A DNA stretch of 14,559 bases. Origin: Thermodesulfobacteriota bacterium. Its GTDB lineage: Bacteria; Desulfobacterota; BSN033; UBA1163. This document shows positions 6,864 to 12,394 of the stretch, piece after piece. Position 1 is the stretch's first letter. Each line of letters starts with the position of its first letter. The DNA is taken from positions 1-14,559 of the forward strand of contig JASEIE010000052.1 in assembly GCA_030024065.1 (NCBI GenBank), given 5' to 3'. Position numbers and translations under genes: made by a program. Under the pieces are notes generated by a model that did not search any database, was not told where the DNA came from, and saw only the letters and a list, made by a program, of their open reading frames with translations.

Positions 6864-8216
6864 ATGAACAAATCGAAAGTAGCCATTGTCAAAATCGGCC
6901 ATTTAAGAGGTAATGCTGAGTTTCTCGGAGGCAAGTTCCTTCGCTACGACGAAGATATTTCACAATTGAGGAAGAAAATCGCCGAGACCATCGATCTTGC
7001 GGTGGGCGGTATTGACAACATCATCCGTGAGGGTGAAACGGTACTGATCAAACCGAACCTTGCCTTCCAGGCCCCGCCAGAAAGCTTTTCTGTCGTCGAT
7101 CCTCGAGTGATCGAGGCTTTCGTTTCTTACTTAAAGAAAGGCTCCAAGGCCAAAGAGGTCTGGATTGGAGATAATCCCTCGCTGGGCCAGCATGTGGGAC
7201 GGGCACGGCCATCCTTTAAGATGTCCGGTATGCAGGCAGCAGCAGAGCGCGGTGGTGCGGATCGCATCATTTACTTTGATGAGGAGGAGCTTGTGGACGT
7301 GGAGGTGGAGGGGGCTAGGCTGTTCCGCCGGGCCAAAATTTTTAAGCCTTTCTTAGACGCGGATCGGGTCATTAACCTTCCCAAAATGAAGACCCATCTG
7401 GCAGGAACAGTCACATTAGGAGTGAAGAACTGGCAAGGCATCATCCCGAACGTGCACCCGAGCGGCGAGCAGCAAGATGTTCACCGCCTGGATCTGGGTC
7501 AGAAGTGTGCCGATCTGCTTCGTGTTCGTAGAGCTGATTTGACTTTTGTGGATGCGATCATTGCCATGGAGGGCCAGGGTCCGCACGCTGGCACACCCCT
7601 GGAGATGAACCTGTTTATCGCCGGAATGGACACGGTGGCTGTGGATGCCGTAGCAGCCTATGTCATGGGCTTCGAAACAGTGGAAATTCCAGCCGTTCGC
7701 ATTGCCGCCACCGAGGGGTTAGGAGAGAGGGAGATAGACAGGATCGAAGTGGTGGGCACTCCAGTCGCGGATGTGCGCACTTTTTTTAAACGCCCCATGA
7801 TCGACCCCATTGGCCTGATCCCCGGTATTCATGTCATTGTCCAGCAGACATGTCCTGGATGCTTCGCCAACATCCGGGGCGCGCTTGACAACTTCAATAA
7901 TAATGTTGACACCCATGACTTCATAGACAAAGCCGGCGAAATCTATATCGTTGCTGGCGGGGTGCCCGAATTCGAACCTGAGTGGGTTACTGATAAGCAC
8001 CTATTCATACCCGGAGATTGTTGGAAGTTTTTCCCGAGCAGAGAAAAAGTTGAAGAGGCCAAGAAGGTGGCCAAAAGCGTGACTGAATATCCTGGTTGCG
8101 CACCGGTCTACATCTTTGCCCAGCTCAACGGTGATCTCCAGGCACTTTATCAAAAGTGTGGTGGTGTTCTGTGCCCACAACCCGCATTGAGAATGGTACG
8201 AAAACCCTCGTGGTGA
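6864..8216 (+). CDS. DUF362 domain protein with Cys-containing C-terminal extension
   Basis: A 450-residue protein of unknown biochemical function. Residues 1 to about 305 match the DUF362 pattern: ETVLIKPNL (58-66), INLPKMKTHLAGTVTLGVKN (170-189), VDAIIAMEGQGP (229-240) and GMDTVAVDAVAAYVMGF (254-270). DUF362 proteins often accompany Fe-S or redox functions. The extra ~145 residues contain C330-P-G-C333, C386, C412, C432 and C437. Six Cys in a cytosolic protein suggest a metal or Fe-S site, though this is inference. No signal peptide is seen. The ATG at 6864 is preceded by GAGGG. The stop overlaps the GTG proposed as the lipB start, implying translational coupling. The 173-base gap before it holds no gene I can recognise. 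Confidence 0.82.
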   Translation: MNKSKVAIVKIGHLRGNAEFLGGKFLRYDEDISQLRKKIAETIDLAVGGIDNIIREGETVLIKPNLAFQAPPESFSVVDPRVIEAFVSYLKKGSKAKEVWIGDNPSLGQHVGRARPSFKMSGMQAAAERGGADRIIYFDEEELVDVEVEGARLFRRAKIFKPFLDADRVINLPKMKTHLAGTVTLGVKNWQGIIPNVHPSGEQQDVHRLDLGQKCADLLRVRRADLTFVDAIIAMEGQGPHAGTPLEMNLFIAGMDTVAVDAVAAYVMGFETVEIPAVRIAATEGLGEREIDRIEVVGTPVADVRTFFKRPMIDPIGLIPGIHVIVQQTCPGCFANIRGALDNFNNNVDTHDFIDKAGEIYIVAGGVPEFEPEWVTDKHLFIPGDCWKFFPSREKVEEAKKVAKSVTEYPGCAPVYIFAQLNGDLQALYQKCGGVLCPQPALRMVRKPSW

Positions 8217-8914
8217 AAAGAGATCAGACTGGATACTGGTTAGATTTAGGATTAATCCCATACAAGCCGGCGTTTGCCATCCAGGAGCAAATCCTGGAAG
8301 CGCGCATGAGCGACCGATTGCCATCCACTATAATCCTCCAGGAAAACCTGTCAGTTTTCACCATTGGTCGCACTGGTAGCCGTTCAAATATACTGGCCTC
8401 TACGGATGAACTGGAACGGCTGGGAATCGAAGTGTTGGAAGTGAACCGCGGAGGCGACATCACCTATCACGGTCCCGGCCAGATCATTGTATCTCCTTTG
8501 ATCTACCTGGGTGATATTGATCTTAATGCCAACCAATACCTGCATCGCTTGGAGGACGTGCTCATAGATTTACTTTCGACTTTCGGGATTCAAACAAACA
8601 AGAAAGAGGGTTATCCTGGTGTCTGGTGGAATCAGGCCAAGATCGGTGCAGTGGGAATCGCCGTTAAACACGGCTATACTTTTCATGGTTTTTCGCTCAA
8701 CGTCAATCTGGATTTGGCCCCGTTCGACCTGATTAATCCCTGTGGATTCAGCCAGATGCAAGTTACATCTCTCCATCAAATACTTGGACGTAATATCCAG
8801 ATGTCGCACATAAAAAAGAGGCTGTATGAGATTCTGATGCAGACATTTTCTCTCACAACCAGGGATGTTTCCTGGAAGGAAGTTCAAGCGACTTTGGCCT
8901 CCAGCACCGGTTGA
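8213..8914 (+). CDS. lipB: Octanoyl-ACP:protein N-octanoyltransferase LipB
   Basis: A 233-residue transferase that moves octanoyl from ACP onto the lysine of lipoyl domains, the first step of lipoate synthesis; LipA then inserts sulfur. Family motifs are complete: RGGDITYHGPGQ (79-90), the active-site lysine K143 (AKIGAVG), TFHGFSLNVNLDLAPF (156-171) and the catalytic Cys C177 (INPCGF). The reading frame is open from GTG 8156, but those residues lie inside the DUF362 gene and do not resemble LipB. GTG 8213 overlaps the DUF362 stop as GTGA and gives the usual LipB N-terminus; GTG 8210 is equally possible. A lipoyl-domain gene follows 75 bases later and is its likely client. A LipB inside a catabolic operon is unusual, since lipB normally sits alone or with lipA. 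No lipA is seen in this window. Confidence 0.93.
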   Translation: MKRDQTGYWLDLGLIPYKPAFAIQEQILEARMSDRLPSTIILQENLSVFTIGRTGSRSNILASTDELERLGIEVLEVNRGGDITYHGPGQIIVSPLIYLGDIDLNANQYLHRLEDVLIDLLSTFGIQTNKKEGYPGVWWNQAKIGAVGIAVKHGYTFHGFSLNVNLDLAPFDLINPCGFSQMQVTSLHQILGRNIQMSHIKKRLYEILMQTFSLTTRDVSWKEVQATLASSTG

Positions 8915-8989
8915 TCAACGTGAGGAAAGAGAAAACGAGTGGAAAAAGAGAGTGAGGTCCCAAATCAGGTTAATTAAGGAGATAACATT

Positions 8990-9226
8990 ATGAACTACGA
9001 TATAGTCATACCACCAACGGCCGATGGATCAGCAGAAGTCACCATCGTTTCATGGTTAAAGAATGTGGGCAGTTCTATTACAAAAGGGGAAGACCTTGCC
9101 GAAGCGGCAACAGAGAAGATTACCCTGTACGTGACGGCACCGGAAAACGGCACCTTAGAAGAGATACGAGTAACGGTCGGTGAAAAGGCTCGTGTGGGCC
9201 AGGTTATCGGTGTTATGGCCGGGTAG
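8990..9226 (+). CDS. Free-standing lipoyl (biotinyl/lipoyl attachment) domain protein
   Basis: A 78-residue protein consisting of only a lipoyl domain. It resembles the N-terminal domain of 2-oxoacid or acetoin dehydrogenase E2 subunits. The modification lysine is K43 in AATEKIT, replacing the usual ETDKA turn, with symmetric flanks LKNVGSSITKGE and GTLEEIRVTVGE and the closing GQVIGVM. There is no biotin-type MKM motif, so lipoylation is expected. No peripheral-subunit-binding or catalytic acyltransferase domain is attached; the frame stops cleanly. The ribosome site GGAG lies 9 bases before the ATG. LipB immediately upstream probably modifies it. It could serve as a mobile carrier for an acyl or other group for an enzyme encoded elsewhere. 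GcvH or the sulfur-oxidation LbpA proteins are alternatives, but they are larger and differ around the lysine. Confidence 0.85.
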   Translation: MNYDIVIPPTADGSAEVTIVSWLKNVGSSITKGEDLAEAATEKITLYVTAPENGTLEEIRVTVGEKARVGQVIGVMAG

Positions 9227-9239
9227 TCAGGAGGAATAA

Positions 9240-9992
9240 ATGAGATTGGCAAACAAGGTCGCCTTGGTTACGGGCAGCAGTCGTGGTATCGGGCGAGAGA
9301 TTGCATTGGGGTTGGCCAGGGAAGGTGCAGATATCATAGTGAACTATCATAAACGGGAGAATGCGGCCCGCGAAACGGCCAAGGAGATCGAGGATATGGG
9401 GCGGCGAGCCTTGGTGGTACAGGCCGGAGTGACGGTCAGTGCCGAAGTGAAGAAGCTTATCCAGACTGGAGTGGAGAAGTTGGGGCGATTGGATATTCTG
9501 GTTAATAATGCGGGAACGTTCCCCATTAAACCCTTTTCCACCGTGAGCGAAGAGGAATGGGATATGGTCATGAACCTTGACCTTAAAAGCGTTTTTCTCT
9601 GTTGCCGTGAAGCATTGGCTCCCATGCGCCAGCAGCGCGGAGGGACCATTGTTAATATAGCATCGGTGTCCGGACTGGTGGGGGCACTGGGTATGGTCCC
9701 ATACTCAGCAGCAAAGGGTGGCGTCATCGCCTTCACCAAAGCGTTGGCCAGGGAACTGGCTTCTCTTAACATAACCGTAAATGCCATTGCTCCAGGCATC
9801 ATTGAGACGGAAACTACGTTGAAGGCCTTCCCGCCGGGAGCCCTGGAGGCATATAAAACCTACCATGTCCCTCTCGGTCGACTGGGACGGCCGGAAGAAA
9901 TTGTAGGGTTGGCGGTTTTCCTGGCCTCTCCCAATGCCTCCTACATTACCGGCCAGGTTTATGCTGTAGATGGCGGCTTTACGATGCAGTAA
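9240..9992 (+). CDS. SDR-family oxidoreductase (FabG-like)
   Basis: A 250-residue short-chain dehydrogenase/reductase, probably NAD(P)-dependent and soluble. The cofactor motif TGSSRGIG is at 11-18 and NNAG at 89-92. The catalytic set is N112, S142 (IASVSG), Y155 and K159 (YSAAK). The C-terminal ITGQVYAVDGG (236-246) is the classical family ending. It resembles 3-oxoacyl-ACP reductase, but in this operon it more likely acts on a catabolic hydroxy or keto compound, alongside the alcohol dehydrogenase. It starts 13 bases after the lipoyl-domain stop, with ribosome site AGGAGG. It is the last intact gene of the block: transposase debris begins within ten bases of its stop, so original downstream genes may have been lost. 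Confidence 0.9.
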   Translation: MRLANKVALVTGSSRGIGREIALGLAREGADIIVNYHKRENAARETAKEIEDMGRRALVVQAGVTVSAEVKKLIQTGVEKLGRLDILVNNAGTFPIKPFSTVSEEEWDMVMNLDLKSVFLCCREALAPMRQQRGGTIVNIASVSGLVGALGMVPYSAAKGGVIAFTKALARELASLNITVNAIAPGIIETETTLKAFPPGALEAYKTYHVPLGRLGRPEEIVGLAVFLASPNASYITGQVYAVDGGFTMQ

Positions 9993-10053
9993 ATTCTATC
10001 CCAGAGAGGAAGATGCAATGGAGAATCTTGCTTATTACATTATCCGTGCCTCC

Positions 10054-10164
10054 CTGCCCGCTCGTGCCTATATGCCTCGTTCAAACTACCGATACTGAGA
10101 TCTATCAATAACAGTAACAGTTGGCCTTGACGTTGTACACTGTATCTCGCAGTGGCAGGTGGGT
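10054..10164. mobile_element. 111-bp insertion inside the transposase remnant
   Basis: The transposase reading passes from RAS (ending 10053) to FSQERM (starting 10165) in the same frame, with 111 extra bases between. The inserted piece encodes nothing recognisable and has an in-frame TGA. Its edges are roughly inverted: the sequence around CCTGCC at the left recurs on the opposite strand as CCTGCC at the right (GGCAGG, 10154-10159), with further scattered matches. It could be a miniature inverted-repeat element, but no clear target duplication is visible. Confidence 0.45.
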
Positions 10165-10453
10165 TTCTCTCAGGAAAGAATGGCTTACATCCCAGAAGAG
10201 TCCAAGGTTATCTACCAATCCAAGGATGGGAGAGAAGAGAAGGTCTTCAATGCCCTTGAATAGTTAGCTGCTATGTGCTCTCACATACCCAACAAGGGTG
10301 AGCAGATGGTTCGTTATTATGGGTATTACTGTAACGTATCGCGGGGCAATCGAAAAAAGGAAAACCAGGATTGTTTGATCCCTTATATTATTGAACAAGA
10401 AGAGAATTCAAGAGAATATCGGAAGAACTGGACCAGTCTCATTCAGAAGATTT

Positions 10454-10497
10454 ACCCTGTTGAATTTCCCAAAGGGAACCCTATTCAACAGGGTGTA
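10454..10497. repeat. Palindromic miniature element with TA duplication
   Basis: Perfect 12-base arms ACCCTGTTGAAT (10454-10465) and ATTCAACAGGGT (10483-10494) enclose 17 bases that contain a second small hairpin (TTCCC/GGGAA). TA occurs at both borders (10453-10454 and 10496-10497). Removing 10455-10497 restores the transposase reading K-I-Y-E-V-D in one frame. This identifies a 41-bp insert plus a duplicated TA, as made by IS630/Tc1-type transposases acting on MITEs. Confidence 0.7.
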
Positions 10498-10561
10498 TGA
10501 AGTTGATCCTCTCACTTGCCCCAAATGCCAGGGAATGATGCAAATCATACGCTTCATTGAC

Positions 10562-10765
10562 GATTATGCAATTCCGATTAGCGACGATGACTTTGAGGTT
10601 GGAGGTTTGAAAAAACCAGGTAATATTAGGCCCAATCGCATATTTACCGCTGACACTCATTTAGTTTTATATCGAACAGGTAAGCTTAAAGTTGGAAAAC
10701 TGAATGAAATTATTGATAGAGTGATTGAAATCATTCGGCAATGTGCAAGACAGGACGGGACGTAG
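10562..10765 (+). pseudogene. Truncated MazF/PemK-like toxin, C-terminal part
   Basis: From the end of the transposase homology the frame reads YAIPISDDDFEVGGLKKPGN, then IRPNRIFTAD, HLVLYRTGKLK and KLNEIIDRVIEIIR. The order 'I-P-I...GGL...IRP...FTAD...GKL...L..I...I..II' resembles the C-terminal half of MazF/PemK endoribonuclease toxins. The N-terminal half, with the start codon and the first strands of the barrel, is missing. No antitoxin gene is adjacent. It is fused in frame to the transposase tail, so a chimeric product of up to 124 residues from 10391 could in principle be made. I regard it as a dead fragment; the family call rests on pattern memory. Confidence 0.55.
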
Positions 10766-10971
10766 GTTCTGAAGCATTTTAAGATACTTCTTCAAATCTG
10801 CCGCTTCTTCCGACTTGCCGCTAACTGGCAAAATGTCTTCTTCGCATTCGCCACTTTTCTCTTCCGTGTCCCCGACCGCATCTCCACTTCTTCAATTGTC
10901 TCTCCTTAGATACTTACACAATAAGATCTGAGAATTTGTCTCTAACACTTATAAAATGGATTTTCCAAAAA
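10766..10971. other. Non-coding spacer, no recognisable feature
   Basis: About 200 bases between the toxin remnant and the G/C-rich repeat. The first 150 are pyrimidine-rich on this strand. The opposite strand has an open acidic stretch without a proper start or known motif. I see no terminator, tRNA or promoter that I would defend. Confidence 0.4.
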
Positions 10972-11068
10972 AACTCCCCTCCCTTGGTGGGAGGGGATTG
11001 AGGGGAGGGGGGACAGATCCTTTGGTCCACCCCCACCTGTATCCTCCCCCATCGAAGGGGGAGGAGTT
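10972..11068. repeat. G/C-rich imperfect inverted repeat (MITE- or REP-like)
   Basis: Arm 1 (10972-11013) begins AACTCCCCTCCC and contains its own hairpin (CCCCTCCC, TTGGT, GGGAGGGG). Arm 2 (11026-11068), read on the opposite strand, begins AACTCCTCCCCC and also contains a hairpin (CTCCCCC...GGGGGAG). The two arms align along most of their ~42 bases around a 12-base centre. Such palindromes are common dispersed intergenic repeats in Desulfobacterota and related genomes. It ends 57 bases before the ketosynthase start and could also affect transcription there. Confidence 0.65.
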
Positions 11069-11125
11069 AAATTTTTGGATGTCGTAAAATTTCAAATATT
11101 TTTGGTTAGAAATCAGAGGAGAAAA

Positions 11126-12364
11126 ATGGAAAAAAGAAGGGTAGTCATAACAGGCATGGGGGTAGTAGCCCCCAACGGCATCGGGGTAGATAACTTCTGG
11201 GATTCCTTAGTCCACGGCCGGTCTGCAGTCAGAAAAATCACCCACTTCGACGCCTCCTCCTACCCTTCCCAAATAGCCGCCGAAGTTCCTGATTTCGACC
11301 CTACCGACTATATGGATCCAAAAACCGCAAAAAGATTAGGTAGATTCGCACAATTCGTTTTAGCAGCCTCTCAAATGGCAATTGACGATTCCGGAATAGA
11401 TTTTAAACAGGAAGACCCTTTTAGGTCTGGAGTTTTTATTGGAACAGCAATCGGGGGGGGAGACGTTTCGGAGCATTATCATACCGTATTTATGGAAAAA
11501 GGGATGAAGAGAATTCCTCCCTATTCGGTATTTTCAATTTCAACTCATTGCGCGAGTGGGGCAATCAGTTGTGAATTTGGTTTGAAAGGGCTTAATAATA
11601 CTGTATCCGCTGGTTGCAACTCCGGCTTGGATGCTTGCTACCTCGCTTATAATTCGATAAAAGCTGGGGATGCTGATGTCATCATCGTTGGAGCTGGGGA
11701 AGCTCCGATTACTCCATATATCTTTGCTATCTTTTGTGCAAGTGGTTACTTATCAAGAGTCAATGATAATCCCTTAAAAGCGGTAAAACCATATGATATG
11801 GATAGTGATGGGTTGGTTTTAGGAGAAGGTGGTGCTGTTATTATTCTTGAAGAACTTGCACACGCTAAAAAAAGGAATGCAAAAATATATGGTGAAATTC
11901 TTGGATATGGCGCTACCAATGACGGATATGATCTATTCGGAGTAAACTTGAATGGCACAGCGGCAGCGATGTGTTTTAAAAAGGCATTATTAAATGCTCA
12001 GGCTGAACCCAAAGATATTGATTATATCAATGCCCATGGTAATGGTTATTTGGATTACGATATCTGTGAGACAGAAGCCATTAAAGAAGCATTCGGGGAA
12101 ATCGCTTATCAGATTCCTGTTTCTTCCCTTAAGCCTATTACTGGTCAATCTCTTTCTCCAACTGGCATATTTCAGTTAATAGCTTGCCTCTTAGCAATGA
12201 GAGATAGCATTATTCCTCCGACAATAAATCACTTTAATCCTCATCCAAAATGTGACCTCAATTATGTGCCGAGACAATCTATTAAAAAGGAGGTTGCAAC
12301 AGCAACCATGAGTGCCCACGGATTTGGAGGAAGACATACTGTATTGGTGGTCTCAAAATACTAA
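11126..12364 (+). CDS. Beta-ketoacyl-ACP synthase (FabF/KAS II superfamily), divergent active site
   Basis: A 412-residue condensing enzyme of the thiolase fold, expected to extend an acyl chain from malonyl-ACP. The N-terminal RRVVITGMGVVAPNG (4-18) is classical. The nucleophile is C164 (SAGCNSGLDA), the first active-site His is H304 (NAHGNG), and K336 (SLKPITGQ) is present. The second His of the Cys-His-His triad is replaced by Q341 (TGQ instead of TGH), and the gating-loop region reads SAHGFGG rather than NSFGFGG. Reduced or altered activity, or a decarboxylase or partner-subunit role, is possible. The frame is open from 11075, but ATG 11126 has the ribosome site AGAGGAGA and gives the family's N-terminus. 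No ACP, acyltransferase or reductase gene is adjacent, so its pathway is unknown. A histidine kinase gene follows after 30 bases. Confidence 0.87.
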   Translation: MEKRRVVITGMGVVAPNGIGVDNFWDSLVHGRSAVRKITHFDASSYPSQIAAEVPDFDPTDYMDPKTAKRLGRFAQFVLAASQMAIDDSGIDFKQEDPFRSGVFIGTAIGGGDVSEHYHTVFMEKGMKRIPPYSVFSISTHCASGAISCEFGLKGLNNTVSAGCNSGLDACYLAYNSIKAGDADVIIVGAGEAPITPYIFAIFCASGYLSRVNDNPLKAVKPYDMDSDGLVLGEGGAVIILEELAHAKKRNAKIYGEILGYGATNDGYDLFGVNLNGTAAAMCFKKALLNAQAEPKDIDYINAHGNGYLDYDICETEAIKEAFGEIAYQIPVSSLKPITGQSLSPTGIFQLIACLLAMRDSIIPPTINHFNPHPKCDLNYVPRQSIKKEVATATMSAHGFGGRHTVLVVSKY

Positions 12365-12394
12365 AACAAAAACATATGATTTAGGGTTTTAAAA

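Larger units (their letters stand above)
10000..10561 (+). pseudogene. IS91-family (Y2) transposase remnant, multiply disrupted
   Basis: A fragment of the C-terminal half of an IS91-type transposase. Recognisable pieces are REEDAMENLAYYIIRAS (10003-10053), FSQERMAYIPEESKVIYQSK (from 10165), then MCSHIPNKGEQMVRYYGYYC and, after a frameshift, YEVDPLTCPKCQGMMQII. The CPKC pair is the usual C-terminal zinc-ribbon-like signature. Lesions: a 111-bp in-frame insertion after Ser (10054-10164) that contains a TGA; a TAG at 10261-10263 where relatives have Trp; and a 43-bp palindromic insertion that shifts the frame. The N-terminal catalytic tyrosine region is absent. Homology ends near 10561, where toxin-like sequence begins. 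The remnant cannot encode a functional transposase. Confidence 0.8.

Noticed and set aside
8990..9226. The small carrier as a biotin carrier protein
   Set aside because: The lysine lies in ATEKIT, not the A/V-MKM motif of biotinyl domains, and the neighbour is LipB rather than biotin ligase or carboxylase.
9347..9802. A 151-codon minus-strand open frame inside the SDR gene
   Set aside because: It is antisense to conserved SDR motifs, and its composition is explained by the reverse reading of that gene.
10766..10915. An acidic minus-strand stretch after the toxin remnant, considered as an antitoxin
   Set aside because: It has no start codon with a ribosome site, is on the opposite strand to the toxin fragment, and shows no DNA-binding motif.
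10972..11068. A CRISPR-like repeat
   Set aside because: There are only two arms and they are inverted rather than direct, with no spacers and no cas genes.
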